NCBI GenBank assembly: GCA_963678705.1
Contig: OY783204.1
Location: forward strand, 2,017,701-2,081,700
Direction: 5' to 3'
DNA: 64,000 nt
Source of the DNA: Panorpa germanica
Taxonomy: Eukaryota > Arthropoda > Insecta > Mecoptera > Panorpidae
A program made the position numbers and the translations under genes. The notes under the pieces were generated by a model. It was not told the origin of the DNA. It searched no databases and was given only the letters and a program-made list of their open reading frames with translations. This document shows, in pieces, positions 33,721 to 45,693 of the stretch (its first letter is position 1; every line of letters starts with the position of its first letter).

Positions 33721-36211
33721 AAATATTTTTTTTGGTTGATAAATAGTTGGGTGATAAAGTTAATTATAAATAATTATTGTTACAATAACTGTTATGAATC
33801 CAACAAACATTAACGTCTCTTTCTAAATGCGTAATTTGTCTTACATAATATAAATTGCTTTAATAATTATTATATTGCAGGGCTCCTGGCTCCTACTAAA
33901 TATGTGATAATGTAATCAATTGTTCCATAGAATGTGAATTATATTATTGGATGCAATATTCATATTTTTCTATTCATATGATGGGTAAGTGCTTTTAATT
34001 ATTAAATATTTTCTTTAAGATTATATTGATTATTATTAAGAAACTTATTATTGATTAAGAAACTTATTAGATGATAATATGATCAGTGAACTGTTAGGCT
34101 TTGTATAAATTTATTTATGCAAATGATAACTAACTAATTTAATAAAATTCTTTATTTTATTAAGGTAGTTAGTTATCGTACTATAAGCCTCATCTCTGTA
34201 TTTTATAAATTCATGCTTGTATAAATACCAAGAATATCATTATTTATTTTTTTTGAAAATTTGAAGTTGATTTGCTGTTTTCGGATAGAGATAGATTTTA
34301 TAAAAGTTCCAATCATTTACACAAGGACCATTAAATACATTTAACTTTGTGGCTACACCATTTTTTTAAATAAAAATCTGCTGAATATAAAATAAAATGT
34401 ACATTACTCACCGTGTCGTTGTTTAAATATAACAACGTAAAGTTGGACATTTGATTAATAAATAAACGAAACATTGAACCTATAAAGAACATACGTGCCA
34501 GCACAATAAAACTTTTGAATTATATTGTAGCACAGACTTTGCACACACAGAAAGGGCAAATTAAAAGTAAATTTCTATGAATTAAACGCAGTTAAACTAG
34601 TACACTTATTTTGTTGTCGGATTATATATGGAACTATCGGTTTCTTAAATGCTTCTGAAATAGATTATGTTTGATTTCGATTATTCATATTTCTTTTGAT
34701 AATAAAGCTGAAACAAAGCTGAAAAACAAATCGTTAACTGTTTAAATAGGTTTAGATGTAGGTTTTTATTTGAATAAAATATTTATTTCTTATCGTTTTT
34801 TTTATATTACAGATCTATAAAATCCAAACAAAGCGTCTACACCTGTGACATCATTAATTTGCAGGAATTGTTTTAAAATGAAGATCTGTTGTCTGCCTTG
34901 CAAGAATCTATCTATACATTTATCCTGCAACGTCATCTTTAAAGATATTCAAATGTAGGTTTTAATTCTTGAACTGACTAGAAATATTATCGTATTACGA
35001 ATTATTATCGAATCTTGTTGAATCTTAAATATGTGATTTTTTTTAAATAGTCTCAATATTATTGAAGCAATTAAAATAGTTATTTAAAGAACCAGAAATT
35101 TAAAGTAGCAAATCCGTACAAAAACAATTAAATATACATTTAATGTCACGTTCGTTCTTACACTCTCTTTAGTTAATTATCATTTTATTTTTATATTTTG
35201 GTAAAGTTAATAAAAATTAATTTCTCCATCATACGGAATTCAAGCAGAAATCAGTAATTTTTTTTCTAACTTCACAAACTAGAAATTATTTCCGTCTCCG
35301 AATCCTCGACTTCATTTGGCCATAAATACTTTTGCATGTTGTCGGGCTACAATATTCAAAATTGAAAACGTGTGGAATGTATACGTGGTAAGAGTTGAAG
35401 AACATAGCTAAGTAAGCAAAAAGTTTAATTAGTATGTTCAAATGCTAATATAATATTGAACTTCCTTGTCTTATTTCAATAATTAACACTACCCTCGAAT
35501 CTTTGAGTTTTTTCTCATGCTCAAAAATTAGCTGTTTATTCTCAGCCATCAATTAAAAATAAAACACTGGTGTAACTACACATCAAATATATTAGCTTCT
35601 TATAACCTCTCCGTGCAAATGATTTTTAAAAATAAATTTATTTGATTTTCATTAATTTTATTTGATTTTCTTGTTTGGTTAAATACGAGTATATACCGTC
35701 AATATTAAAGCATTTTACCAATTATTTTTAATATGTTTGATACATAGTTGTTATATTTTTTTAAATTATTTTTTTATATATTTATGGAAAAATTGAGAAG
35801 TTGTATTAAAACTTCTCATATTTATTTAGCAAGAATTAACGGCATAGCATCGGTTAGCGTTTCCTTTTTAAACAATACCTATTTCAATGCAGTCTTAAAT
35901 CCACTGTGCACCTAGGCTAAGATTAAAGTATCATTCGCACATATCGTTTTTGTTTTTATTTTTTAGTTGCAAAAATAATAGAGTATATTTTGATTTTAAT
36001 TTTTTTTTGGAAAGTTTATAGTTTAGTTTAGCAACATAAAACTAAAATTAAAACATGCCTTACTATTTTTAAAATTAAAAGATACAAATAATAAAAGCAA
36101 GCAATTATACTTTATAAAAAATCACTATTGTCTTTAAAAATTCTTCTAATCATTGACAATGGAGGATGATTTACATATCTCAAATAGTAACTTAATTTAT
36201 TTTTGTTTCAG
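33721..36211. other. AT-rich stretch without supported gene
   Basis: There is a perfect-looking hairpin at about 34126-34178 (GATAACTAACT ... AGTTAGTTATC arms with A/T-rich inner stem). No protein family was recognised. Confidence 0.4.
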
Positions 36212-36324
36212 ACGACCGACTGAACTGAAGCATTGGAATAATGTTAATGTAAAAAGTGTTCAACATCAACAAAACGAATTGTTAAAGAATCTACCATATA
36301 GCGACTGTCAACTGCACGAGTACA
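36212..36324 (+). CDS. Orphan candidate exon, 113 bp
   Basis: A strong acceptor (TTTTTGTTTCAG at 36200-36211) and a consensus donor (GTAAGT at 36325) bracket a fully open phase that starts RPTELKHWNNVN and ends LPYSDCQLHEY. Length not divisible by three is normal for an internal exon. I do not recognise the peptide and found no partner exon nearby. It may be part of a host gene extending outside the recognised regions, or chance. Confidence 0.35.
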
Positions 36325-36602
36325 GTAAGTGTTTTTGATTATAAATTGGTTTACATTTATTTCAACGTGAGATCAGCCATGTGCATGTATTTTCATTATT
36401 TAATTCTAAAGATATAGTACGAGTATATCAGATTTTGCATGCTTTATGCACATCTGCGAAATTTACCGATTAATTTATTGTACGCTATGTAAGAACTATT
36501 TTTAAGAAATGAATTGGTTCATTATACATTAATCCACTAAACATTCTACATTTTACTGGCTTTGTAATTTGTACACATAGACAATTCAACTGATATTTTC
36601 AT

Positions 36603-36690
36603 TATTATTTATTTCTACAGTAGAACTCCAGTCAGTGACATAGATGAATATAGCCTCCATTATTGTCGATTATGTGGGCTATATTAGTTA
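36603..36690 (+). repeat. pogo-like terminal fragment
   Basis: CAGTAGAACTCCAGTCAG at about 36618 directly follows TA, as in pogo/Tigger-type termini, and shares TAGAACTCC with the small palindrome at 30405-30443. No opposite end or transposase was seen. Confidence 0.3.
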
Positions 36691-37318
36691 TAGGATGTGT
36701 CTTTATATTTCTTAAATATCAGGATATTTAAATAAAACTCTTTTTCAAAATAGAATAAAATATATTCACTAACTAGTGTTATCATGTCTTCACTACAACA
36801 CTATGATATCACTTGATGTATCTAACTGCATATATAATCTCGTTCAACTAACAATCAATAGGAACAATCAATCAATAAAATTACTTTATTATTTTTATTT
36901 CATACTTTCCACATGTGTCTTTACATCTTTACAATTCTTATAATCACAGGTTAAGTGTAACTATCTTATTTTATCGTAATGGTCCTTGAAACTGTATCCT
37001 TGTGTTTTTTAGTCGGTGCAAACTTCTTTCACTGCTTTCTCTGTGCCTCCAATAATTTTTTATTATTATCCAATCGCTGCGACTCAATTGTTGTTTTCTT
37101 GGGTGATGAACGATATTGTCCTGACACAGGAATCGTTAGTATTTTCTTTAATTATGTCGGTAGTTTCTGCGACTTGTCTGAATATGCCTACAATGCTCAT
37201 TGCCATTCAGAGATCCAGAGGCTTTGTACAACTGTATCTGCACCTGCTAAATATCTCATATCTCTCAAGTCTGTCTCTTGTTTTTATATTTAATCGCAGT
37301 ATACGTACTCTTCAGGTG

Positions 37319-37515
37319 TCATTTAGAGCTTGTAAGTTAGTTTAGTTTTTCTATTGCAGGATAATAAAACAAATATTATTAATATACTTTAACTTTATTG
37401 ATATATAAAAGTTCTACTAGAATTAGTGATTCACATTAAGTTATAATAAGTAATTTAACCAACAATTAGTCTATCGATTATTCAGTGTTAGTAGTTTGAA
37501 GGATAGACTGTGAAT
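37319..37515 (-). repeat. LTR fragment matching the 49.85-50.2 kb LTR
   Basis: TTTAGAGCTTGTAAGTTAGT through GATAGACTGTGAAT is nearly identical to 49899-50115, except for a 20-30 bp insertion around 50058-50090 in the other copy. It may be the remains of the 3' LTR of the Gypsy element at 40.6-50.2 kb, or a solo piece. Both LTR ends are missing here. Confidence 0.7.
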
Positions 37516-37639
37516 TAGACGGTGCTTTGGCAACAGAAGGCGCACAAAACCATGCTTCGACCTACACACTCACAGGAAAAATACAAATATCACAAATTGC
37601 ACTTTGTTCTAGTTCTAATAATTAAAATTCATCACGAAA

Positions 37640-38920
37640 CAGAAACATTTTCAAGCAGTAAATAGCCTTTGCCATGCACCTCGCATGATGGAAAGCCCAG
37701 GGAACACGGAACGGATATTCCACGACATGATGTGTCGCCAAGAAAAATAGCTGTTAATTCTAAAAGTTTCTTATACTCCTCTCTAGGCTGCTGTTCGTTC
37801 AAAGTGTTTTTAACAAAGTCAAGAATGTGAGATATATCGCCCCGATTCAAATGCCTCATGACCTTTTCGTTTTCAATCCCGGATCGGAAATTTCTAAGAT
37901 TGATTTTAGGCCAAATACTTTGAAATTTTTTAAATATTGTCACAATTGGACCTATAGTTTTACCAATTCTTTTTTTTTATCGAAAACGCTCCAAAGGATA
38001 ATTTCGTATATATGATGTCTACATGCAAAATACAAGACATTTTTTTCTAAAAAATGTTCTATCAAACTACATGTACCTTTAAAACTTCCAGTATTCGTAG
38101 CTGTTGTGTCGAAAATGAGTGCTTTAATATAATTTTGAATTCCCCACTAAGCGAGAGTTTCACAAACAGCAGATGCCTGCTCTCTTCCAGTTCCTGATTG
38201 TAATACAGGCACCCCAAGAAGTTGTTCAGTATCACTATTTGAAAAATTCACAGGAAGTCTATCGACGCTCTCATTTCCTGTTAAAGCTGCATGTAACTTA
38301 CCATCCCAATGCACCACTGCGGCTTGTAATTTGATGTCATGAAAGTGCTTCTTAATTTCGGTTGCCTTTCTTCTACGCATTTTTTTCTCTATAATAATGA
38401 ATGGAATTTCTATTGATGATAAACTCCTGTACATAAATACTCAATGATTCTATAGTAAAAATCAGATAATGAACTGCATACTTGTCACTAAAATTACATT
38501 TATCTGAAGCTGCGGCAATCTTAGTTGTCATTATGTTACAGCAGTCTCTCTTTTTTGCTTTTAGTGATACTGATACAAGCATATTATCAGTGGATGCATC
38601 TTTTCTAAGTAAAGAAAACTGTATCGTTGGGTGGGGGAATAAAGTGGATATGGAAACAAAAACTACTATGAGTCAAAATTTAAACTATCTATACAATGTA
38701 CAAATCATTTTTAAATCATAGATGAAGCTAATATTTGATTCACCACGGCATCTTGTGGTACAAGCTGAATTTCGATCATCACTCGTTTGTCCATATAGAA
38801 CGTGCATGGAAAGGAAGTGGTTTTCACGTATCTCTTGAAAATCGTTAGTCGTAGAGACAACTTTCGTATAATACATTTTTGCATAAAATTATTATTTTGT
38901 AAGATAAATAAATTTAAAAA
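37640..38920 (-). pseudogene. Transposase-like protein of a repeated arthropod family, decayed
   Basis: Read downward, the pieces are IRENHFLSMHVLYGQ (shifted frames near 38800), AAVVHWDGKLHAALTGNESVDRLPV near 38300 (split over the line), TEQLLGVPVLQSGTG and LIFDTTATNTGSFKG near 38115. LYFACRHHIYEIIL, FKKFQSIWPKINL near 37930, REEYKKLLELTAIFLGD and HHARCMAKAIYCLKMFLF near 37660 follow. The order Asp-rich block, then CRHH block, then helical C-terminus resembles an RNase H-fold transposase. I know the motif set from repeated insect genes but cannot name the superfamily. Several frameshifts break it. Confidence 0.6.
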
Positions 38921-39052
38921 AAAAATTCTGTAATATTTTATTTTTCTGGGCTCTTGGGGCACCCTTTCCCAGATCCAATTGATCTGAAATTTTTGCACAT
39001 ATTATTTTTTCATGCAATGGAACCAAACTGAGGGGTGCCGCAATAAAGAATC

Positions 39053-39431
39053 TCAAAAATAGTCCTCATATTTAATTTCATCTTCAAGTTTCACTCTCCT
39101 TTTTAATCTCCTTATGGAGTGAATTTTATAAGGGTAACTATATATGTTTTCTTTTAATTCTTCCTCAGAAAATTCAATATCTACATTTTTGACAATTTCG
39201 ATTCTTGTAGTCCAAAACATTGGTATACACATATCAACACCTGATGTCTTCTTGTTATTCGATTTCACTAGCATATTAGCTAATGTAGCATTTTTGCATT
39301 CAGCCATTATTCTGTTTTTTCCTATTTTCTTTATTTCTGTAATATCTTTTCCGAAATCTGAATGATATAACATTTTTGCTATTTTTAGTGTACTTATCCC
39401 GTATTTCTCGAGTACCATATCTGGGAATAGT
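39053..39431 (-). pseudogene. LINE ORF1 (gag-like) fragment
   Basis: The minus-strand frame has the gag-like/RRM region of I-type LINE ORF1 proteins: LEKYGISTLKIAKML, KIGKNRIMAECKN, TTRIEIVKNVDIEFSEEEL, and SIRRLKRRVK. In related proteins this precedes the zinc knuckles, which are absent. It abuts the broken 3' side of the Merlin transposase. Confidence 0.65.
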
Positions 39432-40490
39432 TCAACGAATATTTCTCCACTGACGTTCAATTGTATTTATGTGCGCGCCTGAGCTCGGATCCACAAAATT
39501 GAGTGAATGGTTCACTGTTAAATGATGGTATCCCTCGTGTTGTAGGCAATTGTAAGCCTTCCAACAATCAGAAATAATTGTTGTTCTAATAACGCGATCC
39601 TGCACAGGCACAACAAATATTTTCCTATTTCCTCTCTGGATACCACCAAATATCCATTTCCTGTCAATAATTCTTCCACGATTATATTTTCGACGGCCAA
39701 TTTTAGCCTCGTCGATTTCTACAATTTCACCAATTCCACCCAATTTGGAAGAATTATCCTTAACGTATTTTGTGTATATCTCTCTGCAACAAGAAAACCA
39801 ATCGACAACCGTGCCGCTAGTTACATTTAAATTTTTGATGATTAACCTTTGCCTAGGTGCTTTCAGAAACAAGAAATAAGCAACGATACTTACAATTTTT
39901 TTCCACTGGTATTTGATGCAGTGCGAAAAAAGTATTTTTTGTTGCAGATAAATAAAAATGTACCTAATTTCCATCTTCACGTGTTTTCTGAATATTGCCG
40001 GTATTTCTTTCTGCACGTATAAATTAATTTCTACCTGTTAAGCTGACAGACCGCGTTGTATTGGGAACAATGCACACTATTTTTAATTATCTTATGTTTC
40101 ACTAAAAAATCTACCATATCACTATGATTACTTGCTAGGTGCAGCGACTCATTAAATGTTAATTCACATTGTTTCCACGACTCCATTTTGTCAATGTTGA
40201 TGTGTTGCCAAGATGGCGCAAATGAAATAAATAAAAACAAAAATACGTCTGAATATCATATTTTCTTTTGAATAAACTCTTTTTTTTATCTTCTTTCGTC
40301 TTCTTTCATAAAATATACAGCCAGTATATAAATTATTAAATTTTTAAACCATATGGTACGAATCCTAATTAAATGATTTGGTTTGAATCTAAATAAGCCA
40401 GTATTAAGCAAAAAATCTGTCAATTGATACACATAACAGTGGTGACATAACCTCAATTTTGAAATTTCAACTTTAACCCTCATTATCTCC
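39432..40490 (-). pseudogene. Merlin (IS1016-type) transposase, copy 1
   Basis: The N-terminal frame starts near 40190 (MESWKQCELTFNESLHL, then KHKIIKNSVHC) and continues after a frameshift in 40016-39432. Features are KIVSIVAYFLFLKAPRQRL, TSGTVVDWFSCCREIY, VEIDEAKIGRRKYNRGR (first Asp), IFGGIQRGNRKIFVVPVQDR, TTIISDCWKAY (second Asp), FVDPSSGAHINTIERQW (Glu). All three DDE residues are visible, but residues between VQDR and TIISD are missing and the C-terminus is cut. Terminal sequence extends to about 40490 (GGAGATAATGAGGGTTAAAG read on minus), where a Merlin-like GG start is plausible. Confidence 0.85.
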
Positions 40491-40593
40491 TATTTATTAA
40501 TTAAAAGTGGTAAAATAATTATTACGTAGTGATTTTGACATGTTTTGAGAATACAATAAGCATAATAAAACATATAAAAATACAGTAGTTTTT

Positions 40594-42450
40594 TTACAAA
40601 GTGAAAAACAAAAGTGTATAGTTGCATCCAATAATTACTGTTTGGGTAGAGTATACTGATTTCGTTGTGTGATGAGGTCTATATTGCTCTCTGTAGGACC
40701 CACGGGTATGCTGAGGGTGCTTCTTTGCTACGGGTATGGTGTCCGTCGACGATTGGTATTTCACAACTTGGTACTTCCTCTTGGGTCGGGGGTTCAGCTG
40801 TGGCGTATGGGTCTGAGTAGTCCTCATCTTCGGCGCAGTACCAGGGTTCAATGGCAATTTGTTCGTCTTCTGGAGTTACCGGCTCTTTTGTACGTGTGTC
40901 GGTCAGAGTACTGCTTGATACGTTGTCACCGCGGAATATGTCTACGGCCTCACCTAGAAAGGGTTTGATCCTATTTACGTGTACTGTTTGCTCCTTGTTA
41001 CCGTACATTTCCCGTATTATGACGTCCACTGGTCCTTGTAGATTGACAATTCTGTGGGGTCCGGTCCATGCTTTTGTCACCTTCTTAGATAACCCTGGTG
41101 CTGTGACGACTGCTCTCAGCATCACTTTGTCTCCTAGTTTGTAGTCTATGGGACGGGCCTGTTTGTTATACTGGAGCTCTTGCTTCTCTTGTTCCTGTGC
41201 AGTGTGCTCTTCGCATTTCCTGAACGCGATTTTCATTTTTGCCATAAGCCGCTTTGATGTATATCAAGCCTCTGTCATCTAGGAAATAGTTGCTGGATAG
41301 TTCGGTGCTCTGGTTTCGGATTAGGTCTGTGATGTATGGTTCCCGCTGTTGTAGTTGTTTTATCTCTTCGAGATCCTAAGTGGGCAGATGGGCAGCAATC
41401 TCGTTTATGTTGACTCAACTGAGGGCGTCGGCGTTTCCGTGTTTTCTCCCTGGTCGATATTCCACTTCGAAATCGTAATCGGTTAAGAGCAGTGCCCATC
41501 TTACTATTCTGCTTTTAGTGTGATCTTGTACTGTTTGTATCCATCGATGGTCTGATATTACCTTGAATTTCGAACCCCACAAGTATGTTCGAAAATGTGT
41601 TGTAACCCACACCATTGCTAGACATTCCTTGTCTGTCGTACAATAGTTTCGTTCGGCTTTGAGTAGTTTTTTTTGAAGCGTATGCGACCGGGCGTTCGAC
41701 CCCATCATGCTCCTGACTTAGTATGGCCCCCCAGAGCTATAATACTGGCATCGACACTAAGAATGAATGGTTTTTTAAAGTCGGGATAGACCAGTACTGG
41801 ATCGTGACACAGGGCTTGACGTAAATGATCGAAGCTTGTTTGTTGATCGTTACCCCAGCTAAATTGGCGGTCTTGTTGCAGTAACATGGTAAGGGGGGCC
41901 GCGTGTTTGGCGTAGTTTTCGATGTGACGTCTGTAGAATCCTGACAAACCCAAGAATCCTCCTATATCTTTCTGCGTTTCTGGTCGTGGATATTTCAATA
42001 CGTTGTCTATCTTAGTGGGGTCTGCTCTTATTCTTGCACCCGAATTAATGTGACCCAAATATGTCGTTTCTGTTTTAATAAAATTACACTTCCCTGGATT
42101 CAGTGTGAGGTTTGCCGTCTTCAGGCGTTCAAATACCGCTTGTATGCGCTCTAGGTGTTCCTGCACGTTGTCTGAACTATAAATGATGATGTCGTCCAAG
42201 TAAACCAGGCATATATGTCCCACCAATCAGGTCAGGTATTGGGGGCCGTACAGAGCCCCATCGGGATTCTTAAATGTTCGAACAAACTATCCGGTGTTAC
42301 GATGGCTCTGAGTTCTCTATGTTCGGGCTTCATATTTACTTGGAAGTACCTCTTGCTCATATCCAGCGTAGTGAATAGGGCTGCGTTGCCTAATTCATCT
42401 GAAGTTTCTTGTTTAGATTGGTGGGATTATTAGTATAATTATTTTTATTT
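40594..42450 (-). pseudogene. Gypsy element 1: RT, RNase H and integrase tail
   Basis: Downward from about 42400: ALFTTLDMSKRYFQVNMKPE (RT with catalytic Asp), LRIPMGLCTAPN, then [16 protein letters not shown] (42216, catalytic YLDD). CNFIKTETTYLGH, GFLGLSGFYRRHIENYAK and PFILSVDASIIALGG (RNase H start) follow, then LLKAERNYCTTDKECLAMVW, FKVISDHRW and EVEYRPGRKHGNADALS. A linker then jumps at about 41240 to the integrase C-terminus (YKLGDKVMLRAV, WTGPHRIVNLQGPVDV). The integrase core is deleted and RT has a small deletion near 42226. Its gag lies beyond the LINE inserted at 42955-49005. Confidence 0.88.
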
Positions 42451-42539
42451 AATGTCTCTAATTCATTTGGGGAGGCTCCTGAGACAAGGGATCCTCCTCC
42501 AGACAGTTTAAATGATGGCTGTCTTGAGACTTTTTAACT

Positions 42540-42954
42540 TCATTTATTTTTGCAAAGCAGCTATTTTCCAAATTTTCCTAATTTTCGACAAAAGGTACAT
42601 ATTTTGCTATTTTTGTTCTGACCAGAGGTGCTAGTATTATTGTTTACTGAGTTAACACTATTTTGTGGACTGTAAGTATTACTATTGCTAATTCTTTGCC
42701 CAGTACTACCACCAATCCTACAATTATTTGTATGATGATTTGTTTTTTTTACAACGTTTGCAAAACAGTTTTGATTTTTGAATATTATCTTTAGGCAAAA
42801 GGAAATTATCCTGAGATGCAGGGAAATTACTATTAATATGTTGTGGCAAACCGCTACTCGTATATGTAATATTTTCTTCGTCCATAATATAATTCAACGC
42901 GTCCGGGATGGATAATGGATTTTTAATTCGAAGATAAGTTCCCAGAGGTTCATT
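42540..42954 (-). pseudogene. Gypsy element 1: gag nucleocapsid part
   Basis: The minus strand reads NEPLGTYLRIKNPLSIPDA and EENITY at the 3' side of the LINE insertion, then after about 60 codons a CCHC knuckle region (LFCKRCKK, with H and C in the next frame) and ICTFCRKLGKFGK. This continues the gag fragment at 49006-49490, which ends with the same LNEPLG. The two halves were one gene before the LINE arrived. Confidence 0.8.
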
Positions 42955-44995
42955 TTTTTTTTTTTAATTTTTAATATAGTTTCTCGGGCTTCCTAGGTAT
43001 GTAGCCTTTTATCGCCCCTAATATTGTTCTGCTTCTTCTTATATCCAGACAACAAGAATGATCTATTTATGACTACTGCAGTTATAAATTTCGGTTTCTC
43101 AATCAAAAAGGAGATGTTAACAGGAAGCGTCTGCGAAGTCTGTAGCACCGCCCTTTGGAGTCCATTTCTTGCCATTGCTGTATTTTTACATTGCCACAGA
43201 ATGTGGTCTGCCTCATCTTCACCACATTCGCATTTAGAGTTTGGAATGATTTTGTTTGTTGCTAGATGTTTCGGAGTTCCAGTATGATTCATTCTCAGTC
43301 TTCAGGTCATTGTTATTAATCTTCTTGGCCATGTTAATTTGGCAAACCATGGCTTACGTCTCAGTATTGGTTGTATTTTATAAAATTCTCTACCTTTATC
43401 AGAATTATCACACTTGTCTTGCCAATTTTTCATTTCATTTTTTTCTAATTCAGCTTTCATGTCTGATTTTATAAAATATGAAATGTAGTTATCACAGGAA
43501 GCAGCTAGCTTGGCCATTTGGTCAGCTTTTTCATTTCCCTTAATTCCCTTATGTGACGGTATCCAAATTAGGTTAATATTTCGGCCCTTATCTATTTCCC
43601 TATTTATTTTTTCTTTGACATAACAAATTTTGTTGTCTAATTTTGTATTAATTCCCTTACTGCTTAACGACTGTATGACTGATAACGAGTCGGATAATAT
43701 TAAAGTGCTGTCTCTGTCATCAGTAATGATTAGACCCACAACTAGATCTATGGCATATAACTCAGCTGTATATATGGATGACTGATTATGAAGGTTGTAA
43801 ATGCTGCTATTGTTAATATCTACTACTGCTGCACCCACTCCATCTGCTCGTTTTGAGCCGTCAGTGTATAATTTTGTATAATTCGGGAATTGTTGATCCA
43901 ATTTTTGTTGTAAGTCTATAGTTATTAGCTCAGGTAATATGTTACTCATATTTAACTCCTTGCCAATAGTTATATTGGCAGGAGTTTCTCTACCTGAGTA
44001 ATAATAATCTAGTTCGAAAATTGGTATTTCTACTGGGGTTTCTCTTTCTGCATTGAATTAAGTTCATGACTTCTTGAACCTGTTCTTGATAATTCGTTTA
44101 GTTCGTCCCTTATTAGTATGTTATTTGTCATTAAAGCGCTAGCCATAAAATAAGACGTTTTCTTTATCCATCTTTCTTTTAATGGTGGCATACAAGCCTC
44201 TGCTAGTAATGAAAGGGTATGAGTTGTACAGATAGCTCCTAATACTATTCTTAAAGCTTTATATTGCAATTTTTCAAGTGATTCTATCGTATTCTTTTTA
44301 CACATTATTAGTACCTCTGCACCATACTCCAAATGAGGGCGGACTAATGATTTATATAAATTTAGTAGCGAAGATGTATTTAGTCCCCATCTTTGTCCAG
44401 CAAACATTTTGAGTATATTGATTGCAGGTTCAGTTTTCTTTTTAATATTGAGTATTATTGATTTTTCGGATTTATAAACAAGCATCATTAAGCCATTTTT
44501 CTAAGTTATTTACAGTCTTTTGCATTTTTTTTCCAGTCTCCTTTATAGTATTTGCCTGTGATAGGAAAACTAAGTCATCCACATATGATATTGATATTGT
44601 TGTGTTGAGATACGGTTTAATTGATCTAACCATCATATTAAAGAGGAGAGGACTTAGTGCTGAGCCTTGTGGAATGCCTTTGAAACATATTCTCCAGTCC
44701 GATAATAATCCATTAAACCATAGTTGAATTTTCCTCCCACTTAGTAAATTCTTTAGTTTATTAATTTTTAGTTTTGGTACTCCTATTACGTATAATTGTC
44801 TTAATAAAAAATTGATGTTTACATTATCGAAAGCTGCTTTGATATCTACAAAACAGGCTATTGATACGTTGCCTTTGTTTTTTCCTTCTTCAATTTTAGC
44901 TGATATTGCAACTATGCCATCACCGGTACTTCTACGTCTTCTACAGTCTAAAATTTGCTTTGGTATTAACGACTTAGACTTAAAATGAACATTAA
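42955..44995 (-). pseudogene. I/Jockey-type LINE ORF2: RT, RNase H, Cys-rich tail
   Basis: Downward: ILDCRRRRSTGDGI (44960), ACFVDIKAAFDNVN (44845, catalytic Asp), IPQGSALSPLLFNMMVRSI, ISYVDDLVFLSQA (44590, catalytic YVDD), a frameshift at 44480, then the thumb (LYKSLVRPHLEYGAEVL). RNase H follows: YTDGSKRADG, YTAELYAID, LILSDSLSV, LIWIPSHKGIKGNEKADQMA. Last comes the C-terminal CECGEDEADHILWQC (43225). A poly(A) tail reads as T at 42955-42965, next to target duplication AGAGGTTCATT (42944-42954 and 49006-49016). The endonuclease domain is missing upstream. Confidence 0.88.
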
Positions 44996-45003
44996 GAAAT
45001 GTG

Positions 45004-45336
45004 GTATGTTTATGAGACCCGACCTTCTAATATTTGGTGCATCTCCAGATGGCATAACTGATCATTATAAATAACTGCATAACTGATATATCATCGAAAT
45101 AAAGTGCCCCTCAAACGAGAAAACTTTAAAAAACTATATATCACCACAGTACCACATAGCCCCAAAATTTAAAGCGTAAATACAGTTGCAGATGTATTTA
45201 GCCAACAGAAAAAGGGGCATCTTTTGTGTTGCTTCTCCAGACTTTGAACAGACAGAAAAAGTATCTGCTATTGTTATGGATATGGAGGAGCAATACATAA
45301 AAGAGATAATAGAATCTGCTACCTTATTTTGAAAAA
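45004..45336 (+). pseudogene. YqaJ-type nuclease fragment of the inserted transposon
   Basis: The plus-strand frames read FMRPDLLIFGASPDGITDHYK's core motif GASPDG at about 45036, typical of the first active-site block of YqaJ/lambda-exonuclease-like nucleases. After a gap comes QMYLANRKRGIFCVASPDF and a tail DMEEQYIKEIIESATLF ending in a stop at 45336, as in the C-terminal helix region. The central ExK block is deleted. It faces the DDE transposase on the other strand, so both proteins probably came from one element. Confidence 0.7.
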
Positions 45337-45693
45337 AAAAAACATTTTCCAAAATTGGTAAATAGTATAAGTAATAAGTAATTATATTGTATAAGAAACT
45401 AAATATCATTAAATATAAAATTTAAATAATTAAATGTTTTTTTGTATGAAAAATATAACTGATAGAAATAGCATTTTGTACACATAATTTACTGAACTGA
45501 ACTGAACTGGAAGGTACTGCAAATTCATTAAAAAAAGGAATAATACACAGAACAAATTAAATAAATTTTCATTTTTAATATATAAAAAATACGCTTAATA
45601 ATAATATTAATTAAATGAATGAACACATTTAAATTCAGGTATTTGATTATTATTTATTTTAGAGAAAAGACAAGTAATTAAAACATTTATAAA

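Noticed and set aside
36979-37345. Two overlapping frames over 100 codons
   Set aside because: No family match, no splice or start context. A minus-strand reading (VGIFRQVAETTDIIKEN) hints at a decayed gene but has many stops.
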